Part shown: piece after piece, positions 33,102-41,994 of the stretch
Position numbering within the stretch: position 1 is the first letter of the stretch
Layout: each line of letters starts with the position of its first letter
Source: Glaciihabitans sp.
Lineage (GTDB): Bacteria; Actinomycetota; Actinomycetes; Actinomycetales; Microbacteriaceae
Assembly: GCA_025463785.1 (NCBI GenBank)
Contig: JAODBD010000005.1
Location: 124,001-188,000, forward strand
DNA length: 64,000 bases
Direction of reading: 5' to 3'
The notes under the pieces: model-generated
The model's database searches: none
Seen by the model: the letters and a program-made list of their open reading frames with translations, nothing else
What the model was told of the DNA's origin: nothing
Translations under genes and position numbers: made by a program

Positions 33102-33326
33102 GTGGACATTCGAATCGGCATTCTCAACAGCCCCCGCGAGATCAACTTCGAGACGTCACAGGCGGCTGCAGACATCGAGAAATTGGTCGCTGCCGCGCTG
33201 GAATCCGACGCTAAGTTCATTCGCCTGACCGACGACAAAGACAAGGTGTACATCGTCCCTACCGTCTCCTTCGGTTATATCGAGGTCGGTTCGGAGACAT
33301 CCCGTCGGGTTGGGTTCGTGGCCTAG
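33102..33326 (+). CDS. DUF3107 small protein
   Basis: The 74-residue protein (DIRIGILNSPREINFETSQA) belongs to DUF3107, a family conserved across actinobacteria; its M. tuberculosis member is Rv3208A (TB9.4). The function is not known. It starts at a GTG with TAACCT six bases upstream (33090-33095) and no Shine-Dalgarno sequence, so it is probably leaderless. It has no membrane segment. It is followed two bases after its stop by a small membrane protein gene. Confidence 0.9.
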   Translation: MDIRIGILNSPREINFETSQAAADIEKLVAAALESDAKFIRLTDDKDKVYIVPTVSFGYIEVGSETSRRVGFVA

Positions 33327-33328
33327 CC

Positions 33329-33619
33329 ATGGAGCTGCTCTTCGTTGTTCTCATCGGCTTCTGCATCGGCCTCGGCCTGCGTTACCTCATGCCCGGCCGC
33401 GACACCTACGGCTCGGTTCTGATGGCGTCGATTTCGGCAGCGGTGGCAGCGATGGTCTGGGTCGGCCTCACCTGGCTCGGCTGGAAGTTCGACGGCGGCT
33501 GGATCTGGGTCGCCAGCCTCGGTGTCGGCGGAGTCGTCGCGCTGGTCACGACGATGTTCGTTCCGCGCTCTCGTCGCGCGCACGACGACCAACTCATGCA
33601 CACCCTGTCACGCGCCTGA
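33329..33619 (+). CDS. small integral membrane protein
   Basis: The 96-residue product has three hydrophobic segments (LLFVVLIGFCIGLGLRYL, VLMASISAAVAAMVWVGLTW and WIWVASLGVGGVVALVTTMF) and a short charged tail. No family with known function was recognised. It begins two bases after the DUF3107 stop without its own ribosome binding site, so it is probably translated from the same mRNA. Confidence 0.8.
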   Translation: MELLFVVLIGFCIGLGLRYLMPGRDTYGSVLMASISAAVAAMVWVGLTWLGWKFDGGWIWVASLGVGGVVALVTTMFVPRSRRAHDDQLMHTLSRA

Positions 33620-33679
33620 TCGGCGAGAGTCGACAGCAGTACCAGGCAGCTACCAGCAGCGCCAGCCAGCCAGCACCAC

Positions 33680-34438
33680 CTAAGCAGTCAGCCCGAGGGC
33701 ATCCATTCGTCGCGTGTGGGCGGCAATCAACTCGGTGAACACGGGTTCGATGCGCGCCTCATCCGAGTCGTGGTTCTCGCTCGCCCGCAGCGTCCAGCGC
33801 GCGATCAGCATGGTATCGCCCACGAGCCTGCGACCCCAGAGCGCCAGGCGAGCGGCCAGCCTCGGGTTGGTTTCGATCACCGAAAGCAATTCGCGAGCGA
33901 GCAATGCCTCACCGGAATCGCCGTCGAGAATGGCAGTGACCTGTTCGGATGCCGCCGGCGCGAGCCCCACAGCAAGGCGCACGAAGAAGTCGTTCAGAAA
34001 TCCCGCGCTCAGGTAGCAGGTCATCACCGACTCGTACCAGTCGTGCCCCTGCGTGAGCCGCTGGAATCCGTCGATCTCGTTCGTGAAGGGCTCCATGATC
34101 GCGGCGGGATCAGCTCCGCTGCGCTCGATCTGCTGGGTCAATCCGTGGTACTTGGCTAGCGCGAAGCCCGCCACTTCACTCAACGTCGCCTTGGCTTCCG
34201 TGGTCGGCGCCGTCGACACCACCCGGCCGAGGTTCTCGAACATCATCAGCTGCAGATAAGCGGCCTTGCCGAGGAAGGTGGTGACATCAGGAGTTAACTC
34301 GTGCAGGTCAACCTTGGTGCTCGCGATGCTGCTGGATGAGCGCGGCCTGATCTTCGGGACGCGGTTCTTGACAGCATCGTCGCGTCTGCGCCTGCCACCC
34401 GAGACGCCCCTGACGGCGCGCCCTAACCAGTTCACCAC
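33680..34438 (-). CDS. ferritin-like fold protein (Rv3210c-type)
   Basis: The preferred start is the GTG at 34438, seven bases after TAAGCT; an ATG at 34522 would add 28 residues. The product has about 252 residues. After a basic N-terminus (RRRRDDAVKNRVPKIRPRS) the conserved VDLHELTPDVTTFLGKAAYL introduces an all-helical ferritin-like domain. Iron-binding residues are not obvious as a full ExxH set, so redox or iron storage activity is uncertain. Gene order (DUF3107, this gene, rhlE) matches M. tuberculosis Rv3208A-Rv3210c-Rv3211. Confidence 0.82.
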   Translation of the reverse strand: MVNWLGRAVRGVSGGRRRRDDAVKNRVPKIRPRSSSSIASTKVDLHELTPDVTTFLGKAAYLQLMMFENLGRVVSTAPTTEAKATLSEVAGFALAKYHGLTQQIERSGADPAAIMEPFTNEIDGFQRLTQGHDWYESVMTCYLSAGFLNDFFVRLAVGLAPAASEQVTAILDGDSGEALLARELLSVIETNPRLAARLALWGRRLVGDTMLIARWTLRASENHDSDEARIEPVFTELIAAHTRRMDALGLTA

Positions 34439-34522
34439 GCTGCCAAGCTTAGGGCGAGCGGTGCCCCCGGGGTGCGAAACGGGGGCGCGAGACGGCCCGT
34501 CGCCAGCGGTGGCGACGTTCAT

Positions 34523-34634
34523 CCGGCTAAACTGGCTTCAATGCTCCCCGCTTCTGGAGGGGGCCAAGCGCCCCATGTCAAAACGGGCGCCTCCAACGGT
34601 GCCGAGCTAGTTCGGCTGACAGGGTTGTATTCAC
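34523..34634 (+). promoter_or_regulatory. rhlE leader with a leaderless upstream ORF and alternative hairpins
   Basis: TAAACT (34528-34533) is placed 7 bases before an ATG at 34541, which opens a 46-codon frame ending at 34681. That frame overlaps the rhlE start in another register. The leader can form GCGCCC/GGGCGC (about 34568-34590) or a competing GGGG/CCCC stem using the same CCCC. Translation-dependent control of rhlE is possible. Confidence 0.4.
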
Positions 34635-36125
34635 TTGAGCGATATCACTGCGACATTTTCAGACAGTGGCACATTTTCTGATCTCGGCGTCGAACAGGAC
34701 ATGGTCGATGCACTCGCGGCCAAGGGCATCCTCTCCCCCTTTCCGATCCAGGAACAGACCATTCCACTGGGGCTCGCGGGCCAGGACATCATCGGTCAGG
34801 CCAAGACCGGAACGGGTAAGACCCTCGGTTTCGGTCTGCCTCTGCTGCAGGCCCTCGGAACGAACCCGGAACCGGGAGTCAAAGCGCTCGTCGTGGTGCC
34901 GACCAGGGAACTCTGCGTGCAGGTGGCAGAAGACCTCGTGCTTGCGGCATCCAATCGGGCCACCAAGGTCGTCGCTATCTACGGCGGCAAGGCATACGAG
35001 GGCCAGGTCGAGCAGCTGAAGGACGGCGCACAGGTCGTCGTCGGTACGCCGGGCCGTCTTCTCGACCTCGCATCGCAGCGACTGCTGAGCCTCAAGAACG
35101 TCAAGGTCATGGTGCTCGACGAGGCAGACAAGATGCTCGACCTCGGGTTCCTGTCCGACATCGAGAAGCTCTTTGCCCAGACATCTCCCACGCGCCACAC
35201 CATGTTGTTCTCGGCAACGATGCCGGGGCCGATTGTGGCTCTCGCCCGCCGCTTCATGAACCGGCCCATCCACATCCGCGCGACGGATCCGGATGAGGGG
35301 CTGACGCAGGCCAACATCAAGCACGTCATCTACCGGGCGCACTCGCTCGACAAGGATGAGGTAGTCGCCCGCATCCTGCAGGCCGAGGGCCGTGGCAAGA
35401 CCGTCGTCTTCACTCGAACAAAGCGAGCGGCCGCGAAACTCGTCGAAGAGCTCAACGACCGCGGATTCAACGCCGCAGCCGTCCACGGCGACCTCAACCA
35501 GGAGCAGCGCGAACGCGCCATGGCGGCCTTCAAGGCCGGCAAGAAAGACATCCTGATTGCAACGGATGTCGCAGCACGAGGCATCGACGTCAACGACGTC
35601 ACGCACGTGATCAACCACACCATCCCCGACGATCACGACACCTACCTGCACCGCGCCGGCCGCACCGGTCGCGCGGGCAAGACCGGTATCGCCGTCACCT
35701 TCGTGGACTGGGACGACATGCACAAGTGGGCAGCCATCAACAAGGCGCTCGACATGGGTGTGCCGGAACCGGTCGAGACCTACTCGTCTTCTCCGCACCT
35801 CTACAGCGACCTCGACATCCCCGTTGGATCGAAGGGTCGGCTGAAGCCGAGCCCGATCCCGAAGGTGGAGGGTGCGGCGTCGCACCCGCCCCGCGAGCGT
35901 CGTGATGGGGATGCCGCCCGCCCCTCGCGTGAACGCCGCGATGGCGATCGCCAGCGCTCTCGCACCCGCGGCGCCGGTTCATCCCACGGCCCGTCGACCG
36001 AACAGCGCGCCCACGAAGCTGGCGAGCCCGGCGCAGGCACTCACGACGGCGCAGCACCCGCTCGCCGCCGCAACCGTACGCGTCGGCGCCCGTCCGGCGG
36101 GGCTCCCACCGCCCCCACCTCGTAA
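34635..36125 (+). CDS. rhlE: DEAD-box RNA helicase (RhlE/CsdA type)
   Basis: The frame opens at TTG 34635, giving 496 residues. All DEAD-box motifs are present: Q-motif PFPIQEQT, motif I AKTGTGKT, Ia PTRELCVQ, GG, Ib TPGRL, II DEAD (VLDEADKML), III SATMP, IV VVFTRTK, V ATDVAARGIDV and VI HRAGRTGRAG. A C-terminal Arg-rich tail of about 90 residues (RERRDGDAARPSRERRDG) likely binds RNA. It unwinds structured RNA in the cytoplasm, for example during ribosome assembly or cold adaptation. The 112-base leader and the unusual TTG start suggest post-transcriptional control. Confidence 0.92.
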   Translation: MSDITATFSDSGTFSDLGVEQDMVDALAAKGILSPFPIQEQTIPLGLAGQDIIGQAKTGTGKTLGFGLPLLQALGTNPEPGVKALVVVPTRELCVQVAEDLVLAASNRATKVVAIYGGKAYEGQVEQLKDGAQVVVGTPGRLLDLASQRLLSLKNVKVMVLDEADKMLDLGFLSDIEKLFAQTSPTRHTMLFSATMPGPIVALARRFMNRPIHIRATDPDEGLTQANIKHVIYRAHSLDKDEVVARILQAEGRGKTVVFTRTKRAAAKLVEELNDRGFNAAAVHGDLNQEQRERAMAAFKAGKKDILIATDVAARGIDVNDVTHVINHTIPDDHDTYLHRAGRTGRAGKTGIAVTFVDWDDMHKWAAINKALDMGVPEPVETYSSSPHLYSDLDIPVGSKGRLKPSPIPKVEGAASHPPRERRDGDAARPSRERRDGDRQRSRTRGAGSSHGPSTEQRAHEAGEPGAGTHDGAAPARRRNRTRRRPSGGAPTAPTS

Positions 36126-36155
36126 CGACGCACATCACTCGTTGCCGCAATGTCG

Positions 36156-36195
36156 GTAACGGGGGCGACACGCCGCGCGGGGGCAGCTCCGTTAC
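36156..36195. terminator. possible bidirectional terminator between rhlE and PHP gene
   Basis: GTAACGG (36156-36162) and CCGTTAC (36189-36195) are complementary and lie in the convergent gap. The enclosed sequence is very GC-rich, and a second, overlapping pairing with GCGCGTCGC is possible. There is no T-run. Confidence 0.35.
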
Positions 36196-36230
36196 GGCGC
36201 GTCGCTCGAAACTCCGACGTTGAGGTTCGG

Positions 36231-37088
36231 TCAGCCGCGGAACGGCGTCGAACCAGTCCCGGCCGCAATCAATTTCTCGAGCACTGCGGGCTCCGTCGTG
36301 TTCTCGCCGAGCCGGTTGGGTTTGCCTTCACCGTGGTAATCGCTCGATCCGGTGACCTGGAGGCCGAACTTCGCGGCCAGCTCGTACAACCGGATCTTGC
36401 CGTCTTCCGTGTTGTCACGGTGGTGGATTTCGAGGCCGAAGAGTCCGGCATCCACCAACTCAGCAATGGCGCGGTCTTCGATCACGCGGTAGCGCCCGTG
36501 GGTCGCCGGATGCGCGAGCACCGGAACACCCCCGGCCGCCACAATCATGCGAACCCCCGCCAGTGGCGACGGCGCGTAGTACTTCTCGTAGTAGCCGCTC
36601 TGCCAGTGCAGGATCGTCTGGAATGCGGCGCTGCGATCAGCGACATCGCCGTGGGCGACCAGCGCGTCTGCGATGTGCGGGCGGCCGATCGTGCCGCCGT
36701 CGACCGATTGCGCGAGCACATCGGGCCAGGTGATGCCATAGTCCCTGGAGATGCGCTCGACGATGCGCTCTGCACGGTGCAGCCGGCCATCCCGAATGCG
36801 CGCGGTCTCCTCGAGAATCGCGGGATTCGCGGGGTCGAACAGGTAGGCGAGCATGTGCACGCTCGCCGGACCGTAGTTGGTGCTGAGTTCCATGCCCGGG
36901 ATGACCGTCAATCCGGTACCGGATGCCGCCTCAAACGCATCCGCCCAGCCCGCCGTCGAATCATGGTCGGTCAGCGCGATCGTGCCGAGGCCTGCGGCGA
37001 TAGCAGACCGCACGAGGGCGCCGGGCGTTTCGGTCCCGTCCGACACACTGCTGTGAGTGTGCAGATCGATTGGACCGCGAATGGGCAT
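36231..37088 (-). CDS. PHP-domain phosphoesterase (RNase AM / YciV-like)
   Basis: The 285-residue protein has the metal-binding PHP motifs IDLHTHSSVSDG, ALTDHDSTAGW, IPGMELST, VPVLAHPATHG and GSSDYHG. These place it with nucleoside 3',5'-bisphosphate phosphatases and 5'-3' exoribonucleases of the YciV/RNase AM type, acting in the cytoplasm. The start is leaderless-like: TACGAT (37095-37100) lies six bases before the ATG. It is divergent from the EEP phosphatase gene with 33 bases between them. Confidence 0.9.
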   Translation of the reverse strand: MPIRGPIDLHTHSSVSDGTETPGALVRSAIAAGLGTIALTDHDSTAGWADAFEAASGTGLTVIPGMELSTNYGPASVHMLAYLFDPANPAILEETARIRDGRLHRAERIVERISRDYGITWPDVLAQSVDGGTIGRPHIADALVAHGDVADRSAAFQTILHWQSGYYEKYYAPSPLAGVRMIVAAGGVPVLAHPATHGRYRVIEDRAIAELVDAGLFGLEIHHRDNTEDGKIRLYELAAKFGLQVTGSSDYHGEGKPNRLGENTTEPAVLEKLIAAGTGSTPFRG

Positions 37089-37121
37089 CCTGTCATCGTA
37101 TTGGTCTAGGCTCGCTGAGCC

Positions 37122-38126
37122 ATGATTCGCCGTCTTGTTGCCGCCGTCCTCCTGGTCGCGTTAGCGGCGGTGCTGCTGGTTGCTGCGTGGCCCGAGCTGT
37201 TCGGACTGCAGGCCGCGCCGATCATCGCCCAGGTGGTCTCGCTGCGCGGGCTCGACATCGTGATTGCCGTCGTGTTCATGCTGATCCTTGGCGTTATTGC
37301 CCTCGCCTGGCGGACATCCCGCCGTCTGCTTGCGTCGATGGTCGCGCTGCTTCTCGTGTTCTGCCTGGCCAGTGTCGCGATTCTCGCAACCCGCGGTTTC
37401 AGCGCAACGACGGCGGCGAACACGTCAACGAACGTCACCATCCTGTCCTGGAACACCAAGGGTGACGCCCCGGGACCCACAGAAATCGCGAACCTCGCGC
37501 TCGCGCAGCACGCCGACATGATCACGCTTCCGGAGACCACGCTGATCACCGGCAAGGCCGTCGAGCGGATCATGGCGGCGGCTGGGCATCCCATGTGGGT
37601 GCTCTCCGATGCCTATGACTACGTGTCCAAATCCCGCTCGACCACGCTCCTCGTCAGCAGCGCGCTCGGTGCATACAAGGTCGATCGATCCGCGGGAAAC
37701 ACGCGTGTGCTGCCGACCGTGATCGCCCGACCGGACAGCGGCAATGGGCCGATCATCGTGTCGGTGCACGCGGTCTCGCCAATCCCGAAGCAGATGCGTA
37801 ACTGGCGGGCCGACCTGGCCTGGCTCGCGACCCAGTGTGCTGCCGCGAACACAATCATGGCGGGCGACTTCAACTCGACTCTCGATCACCTCCGTGCCTA
37901 CGCGAAGCCCGGGCAGGACTTCGGATCGTGCACAGACGCGGGGTATGCCAGCCACGGCGGAGCGGTCGGCAGTTGGCCGACCAACCTGCCGCAGTTGCTC
38001 GGTGCGCAGATCGATCACGTGATGTATGGCTCCGACTGGAAGGTCGTGGCGATGAAGGTCATCGGCACCGAGGACAACTCCGGCAGCGACCACCGGCCGA
38101 TCGTGGCCACGCTCGCGCGCAGGTAG
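37122..38126 (+). CDS. membrane-anchored endonuclease/exonuclease/phosphatase (EEP) protein
   Basis: The 334-residue product has three N-terminal hydrophobic segments in the first 95 residues and then an EEP domain. Catalytic motifs are ILSWNTKGDAP (Asn), ITLPETTL (Glu), MAGDFNSTLDH (Asp, Asn) and GSDHRPIVATL (Asp, His). Topology places the catalytic domain outside the cytoplasm, where it could cleave phosphodiesters of nucleic acids or lipids. TAGGCT at 37107-37112 lies nine bases before the ATG. The substrate is unknown. Confidence 0.88.
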   Translation: MIRRLVAAVLLVALAAVLLVAAWPELFGLQAAPIIAQVVSLRGLDIVIAVVFMLILGVIALAWRTSRRLLASMVALLLVFCLASVAILATRGFSATTAANTSTNVTILSWNTKGDAPGPTEIANLALAQHADMITLPETTLITGKAVERIMAAAGHPMWVLSDAYDYVSKSRSTTLLVSSALGAYKVDRSAGNTRVLPTVIARPDSGNGPIIVSVHAVSPIPKQMRNWRADLAWLATQCAAANTIMAGDFNSTLDHLRAYAKPGQDFGSCTDAGYASHGGAVGSWPTNLPQLLGAQIDHVMYGSDWKVVAMKVIGTEDNSGSDHRPIVATLARR

Positions 38127-38138
38127 CACAATAGGTGC

Positions 38139-39629
38139 ATGGCTGATTCCACTGACAGCGCCGCAGCCCAGAAGGCCCCGCGTGCGACCGCGAACCGTTC
38201 GACGACACCGGTTTCCGACAATTTCAAGGACTACATCTCGGGCAACTGGGCGGGCCGGCCGGATGTCACCCCAGAGCCCCGGGAACAGGCCAGCTTCGCC
38301 GCCGTCCGCCGCGCCGCACTCTCGCAGAAGTTCCCCGGCAAGCGCCTCATCGTCCCTGCGGGCGCGGCCAAGGTCCGTTCGAATGACACCGACTATGCCT
38401 ACCGCGCCCACTCGGCTTTCGCCCATCTGACCGGCTGGGGCAGCGACGCGGTCGCGGGCAGCGTTCTGGTGTTGGAACCAACGGCCAACGCCCACGACGC
38501 CACCCTGTACTTCCGCGAGGCGGCCGGCCGCGACTCCGACGAGTTCTACGCGAACCCGGAGGTTGGTGAGTTCTGGACCGGCCCGCGGCCGAGCCTCGCG
38601 CACGTCGCGGCAGACCTTGGCATTGCAACTCGCAATCTCGCCGAGTTCACTGACGTGGTCGAGCGCGTCGATGCCAGCACGCTCGTGGTGCGCGACGGCG
38701 ACCGCGACGTCACCGACCAGATCGACGGCCGCAGGCTGCTTGCCGCAGACACGGAGTCACTCGAAACCGACGGCGACGCGGATCTGGCCCGCGAACTCTC
38801 CGAGTCGCGGCTCGTCAAAGACTCCTACGAGATCGACCAGATGCGTCGCGCTGTGGCCGCAACGAAACAGGGCTTCGACGACGTCATCGGCGACCTCCCC
38901 GCGATCGTCGCGCACGAACGCGGGGAGCGTCTGGTCGAGGGCACGTTCAACCGCAGGGCACGTGCGGAGGGCAACCAGGTCGGCTACGACACGATCGCGG
39001 CGAGCGGGCAGCACGCCTGCATCCTGCACTGGACCCGCAATGACGGGCCGGTCATCCCGGGCGACCTGATTCTTCTTGACGCGGGCATCGAACTCGATTC
39101 CCTCTACACGGCCGACATCACCCGCACCCTCCCCATCGCAGGTACCTTCACCGAGGTGCAGCGGCGGGTGTATGAGGCCGTGCGGGAGTCTGCGGACGCC
39201 GCGTTTGCGATCGTGCGGCCCGGCATCCGGTTCCGGGAGATTCATGCCGAGGCCATGAAGGTCATTGCCGCGAAGACGGCCGAGTGGGGCCTGCTGCCTG
39301 TCAGCGCCGAGGAGTCGCTGCAGCCGGAGCAGCAGTACCATCGGCGCTACATGGTTCACGGAACCAGTCATCACCTGGGGATCGACGTGCACGACTGCGC
39401 GCAGGCTCGGCGCGAGTTGTACCTCGAGGGCATCCTCGAACCCGGCATGGTGTTCACGATCGAGCCCGGCCTGTACTTCCAGCCGGATGACCTGACGGTG
39501 CCCGAAGAATATCGCGGCATCGGTGTGCGGATCGAAGACAACATCCTCGTCACCGAGTCTGGCGCCGAGAACCTGTCGATCGGCATCCCTCGAACGGCGG
39601 ATGACGTCGAGGCCTGGCTGGCTGGCTAG
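38139..39629 (+). CDS. pepP: Xaa-Pro aminopeptidase (M24B)
   Basis: The 496-residue aminopeptidase P has an N-terminal AMP_N domain (about 50-200) and a pita-bread catalytic domain. The five metal ligands are visible: Asp in LILLDAGIELD, Asp in YTADITRT, His in HGTSHHLGIDVHD, Glu in FTIEPGLYF and Glu in GVRIEDNIL. It removes N-terminal residues preceding proline in cytoplasmic peptide turnover. The gene ends in a run of GCTG/GCTA repeats (39613-39651) that includes its stop codon. Confidence 0.93.
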   Translation: MADSTDSAAAQKAPRATANRSTTPVSDNFKDYISGNWAGRPDVTPEPREQASFAAVRRAALSQKFPGKRLIVPAGAAKVRSNDTDYAYRAHSAFAHLTGWGSDAVAGSVLVLEPTANAHDATLYFREAAGRDSDEFYANPEVGEFWTGPRPSLAHVAADLGIATRNLAEFTDVVERVDASTLVVRDGDRDVTDQIDGRRLLAADTESLETDGDADLARELSESRLVKDSYEIDQMRRAVAATKQGFDDVIGDLPAIVAHERGERLVEGTFNRRARAEGNQVGYDTIAASGQHACILHWTRNDGPVIPGDLILLDAGIELDSLYTADITRTLPIAGTFTEVQRRVYEAVRESADAAFAIVRPGIRFREIHAEAMKVIAAKTAEWGLLPVSAEESLQPEQQYHRRYMVHGTSHHLGIDVHDCAQARRELYLEGILEPGMVFTIEPGLYFQPDDLTVPEEYRGIGVRIEDNILVTESGAENLSIGIPRTADDVEAWLAG

Positions 39630-39651
39630 CTGGCTGCTAGGTAGCTAGCTA
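39613..39651. repeat. tetranucleotide-like (GCTG/GCTA) array over the pepP stop
   Basis: CTGGCTGGCTAGCTGGCTGC continues as TAGGTAGCTAGCTAG. It covers the last codons, the TAG stop and most of the gap to the convergent gene. Confidence 0.85.
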
Positions 39652-39659
39652 GAGCTCCG

Positions 39660-40145
39660 CTACTCCTGCCGCAGCAGCAACTGCTGGGCTCGCGCGATCT
39701 GTTCCGACGGCGCGAGGATCTGGTAGCTCGACGCAATGACCTGGTGCGTCGAGGTGAAGTCCCGGCGACGGCGGTTGACGGCGTAGGTGACGATGCCGAA
39801 CAGCATCCCGAATCCGGCGCCGATGAGGACGGCCGCGAGCGCGTAACCGACATTCGGTGTCGGCGAGATCATGAACAGCAGCACCCCACCGAAGAGACCG
39901 AACCATGCTCCGGTCGCCGCCCCGCCTGCCGCAGCTCGCCCGTAGGTGAGCTTGCCGGTCACCCGCTCGACCGTTTTGAGGTCACTGCCGATGATCGCAA
40001 GCTGGCTCACGTCGAAGTCGGCGCGAGCAAGTTTGTCGACCACCTGCTGGGCTTCCGGGTACGTCTCGTAGGTGCCGAGCACGTCACCCTTCGGGATCGA
40101 CGGAAGTGCCGGTCCGCGGCGCGAAAATGGCTGCTGATTGCTCAC
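39660..40145 (-). CDS. general stress membrane protein (YflT-like N-terminus)
   Basis: The start is a GTG at 40145 preceded by GAGG. The 161-residue product has an N-terminal general-stress fold (VLGTYETYPEAQQVVDKLAR, FDVSQLAIIGSDLKTVERVT). A membrane hairpin follows (GAWFGLFGGVLLFMISPTPN and ALAAVLIGAGFGMLFGIVTY), with a cytoplasmic tail ending in QLLLRQE. The function is not known. Similar genes lie beside the MgtE-like/DUF1003/Mrp cluster in other actinobacteria. It is divergent from the MgtE-like gene with only 36 bases between the starts. Confidence 0.85.
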   Translation of the reverse strand: MSNQQPFSRRGPALPSIPKGDVLGTYETYPEAQQVVDKLARADFDVSQLAIIGSDLKTVERVTGKLTYGRAAAGGAATGAWFGLFGGVLLFMISPTPNVGYALAAVLIGAGFGMLFGIVTYAVNRRRRDFTSTHQVIASSYQILAPSEQIARAQQLLLRQE

Positions 40146-40181
40146 GGCCTCATTCTTCCACGCGCGACTACGCTTGTACCC

Positions 40182-41504
40182 GTGAGCGCGACGAGAGTAT
40201 TCGTAGCCCGCCTGGCCGGGTGCTCCGTTTTCGACCCCTTTGGCGACCGGGTTGGCAAGGTTCGCGACGTTTTGGTCGTCTATCGCAACACCGATTCGCC
40301 TCGCGTTGTGGGCTTCGTCGTCGAGGTTCCGGGCAAACGTCGCGTCTTTCTCAACGTCGGTCGGGTGACGAGCATCGGCTCGGGCCAGATCATCGCCACG
40401 GGTCTCATTAACCTCCGCCGCTTCGAGCAGCGCGGCGGTGAGGTGCGTGTGATCGCCGAACTGCTCGGCCGCAAGGTGACGCTGCGCGACAAGTCGGGTG
40501 ATGCCACCGTCGAGGATGTCGCCATCGAGGAGCAGGGGCCTGGCGAATGGGAGGTCAGCCAGCTGTTCTGCCGCCGCCCGAAGACGACCGCCTCGCCGTT
40601 CGGCAAGGGCCCAACCGTGTTCGTGAACTGGGCGGATGTTGTCGAGAAGACGACCGCGGGCGAATCCCAGTCGGCGACCCAACTCATCGCCAGCTACTCC
40701 GACCTGCTGCCTGCCGACCTCGCAAATGCCATGCTCGACCTGCCGGAGCAGCGCATGCTCGAGGTTGCCGAAGAACTTTCTGACGAGCGTCTGGCCGATG
40801 TGCTCGAGGAGATGCCCGAGAACGAGCAGGTCGACATCCTGAATCAGCTCGATGACGACCGCGCTGCAGACGTTCTCGACCAGATGCAGCCGGATGACGC
40901 CGCGGACCTCATCGCCCAGCTGAGCGAGGAGCGCGGTGAGGCGCTGCTCGACCTGATGGAGCCGGAGGAGGCAGAGGATGTCCGTTTCCTGCTCGCCTAT
41001 GCGCCCGACACCGCGGGCGGCCTGATGACCACCGAGCCCATCATTGTGTCGTCGGACACGACTGTCGCGGAGGGCCTCGCGCTCATCCGTCGTCACGAGC
41101 TCGCGCCCGCGCTGGGTGCCGCCGTCTGCGTGACGTTGCCCCCGTACGAGCCACCGACCGGGCGGTATCTCGGGATGGTGCACTTCCAGCGGATGCTCCG
41201 CTACCCTCCCAACGAACGCCTCGGCACCCTCCTCGACCAGAGCCTCGAGCCTGTCGGAGCGCACACGCACGCCGCCGAGGTGGCGCGTCGGCTCGCGAGC
41301 TACAACCTTGTTTCCGTTCCCGTTGTCGATGAGAACCACCGTCTGGTCGGGGTGGTGACCATTGACGACGTCCTCGATTACCTTTTGCCCGATGACTGGC
41401 GAAGTACCGACCATGAAAGCAGTACGAAGTCGCTGTATAGCGACACCTCGACTGCAACGATTCCGGTAAGAACGACAAGGAGGACGCCCAATGGCACGCA
41501 CTAA
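40182..41504 (+). CDS. soluble MgtE-like protein with PRC and CBS domains
   Basis: The start is a GTG seven bases after TACGCT (40169-40174), so the mRNA is probably leaderless. The 440-residue product has PRC-barrel-like segments at the N-terminus (GKVRDVLVVYRNTDSPRVVG). An acidic MgtE N-domain superhelix of repeated motifs follows (RMLEVAEELSDERLADVLEE, DDDRAADVLDQMQPDDAADL), then a CBS pair. The transmembrane half of MgtE is absent, so this is a regulatory or Mg2+-sensing module rather than a channel. It overlaps the DUF1003 gene by 14 bases. Confidence 0.88.
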   Translation: MSATRVFVARLAGCSVFDPFGDRVGKVRDVLVVYRNTDSPRVVGFVVEVPGKRRVFLNVGRVTSIGSGQIIATGLINLRRFEQRGGEVRVIAELLGRKVTLRDKSGDATVEDVAIEEQGPGEWEVSQLFCRRPKTTASPFGKGPTVFVNWADVVEKTTAGESQSATQLIASYSDLLPADLANAMLDLPEQRMLEVAEELSDERLADVLEEMPENEQVDILNQLDDDRAADVLDQMQPDDAADLIAQLSEERGEALLDLMEPEEAEDVRFLLAYAPDTAGGLMTTEPIIVSSDTTVAEGLALIRRHELAPALGAAVCVTLPPYEPPTGRYLGMVHFQRMLRYPPNERLGTLLDQSLEPVGAHTHAAEVARRLASYNLVSVPVVDENHRLVGVVTIDDVLDYLLPDDWRSTDHESSTKSLYSDTSTATIPVRTTRRTPNGTH

Positions 41505-41994
41505 CCGCGACGACAATCGTCTCGATTCGCCTAAGGGCCTCCGCACCAATTTCGTGCCGAGGGTCGAGAACAGGGACCGGTTCGGTCGGTTCACTGAGTG
41601 GATCGCCCGCAACATGGGGACGCCGACATTCCTCATTGCGCTAACCATGTTTTGCGCCGTCTGGATCTCGTTCAATGTGCTGGCCCCGAAGGGTCTGCGG
41701 TTCGACTCTGCTGCGCTCGGGTTCACCGCTCTCACCCTCATCCTTTCGCTCCAGGCTTCGTACGCGGCGCCTCTAATCCTGCTCGCGCAGAATCGTCAGG
41801 ATGACCGTGACCGAGTTCAGATCGAGCAGGACCGTCAGCGGGCCGAGCGCAACCTCAACGACACCGAGTACCTCGCGCGTGAGATCGTCAGCCTGCGCCT
41901 CGCGATGAAAGACATGGCCTCGAAGGATTTCATTCGCGCCGAGTTGCGGTCGCTGCTCGAGGATCTCGAAAAGGACAAGGACCCGGCGGTGTGA
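41491..41994 (+). CDS. DUF1003 membrane protein
   Basis: The 167-residue product has the DUF1003 core: GRFTEWIARNMGTPTFLIAL, two membrane helices, and LILSLQASYAAPLILLAQNR. A charged coiled-coil follows from about residue 105 (DRDRVQIEQDRQRAERNLND). The biochemical role is unknown. The start overlaps the MgtE-like gene, and the end overlaps the mrp GTG start by 4 bases, so the three genes form one translationally coupled operon. Confidence 0.9.
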   Translation: MARTNRDDNRLDSPKGLRTNFVPRVENRDRFGRFTEWIARNMGTPTFLIALTMFCAVWISFNVLAPKGLRFDSAALGFTALTLILSLQASYAAPLILLAQNRQDDRDRVQIEQDRQRAERNLNDTEYLAREIVSLRLAMKDMASKDFIRAELRSLLEDLEKDKDPAV

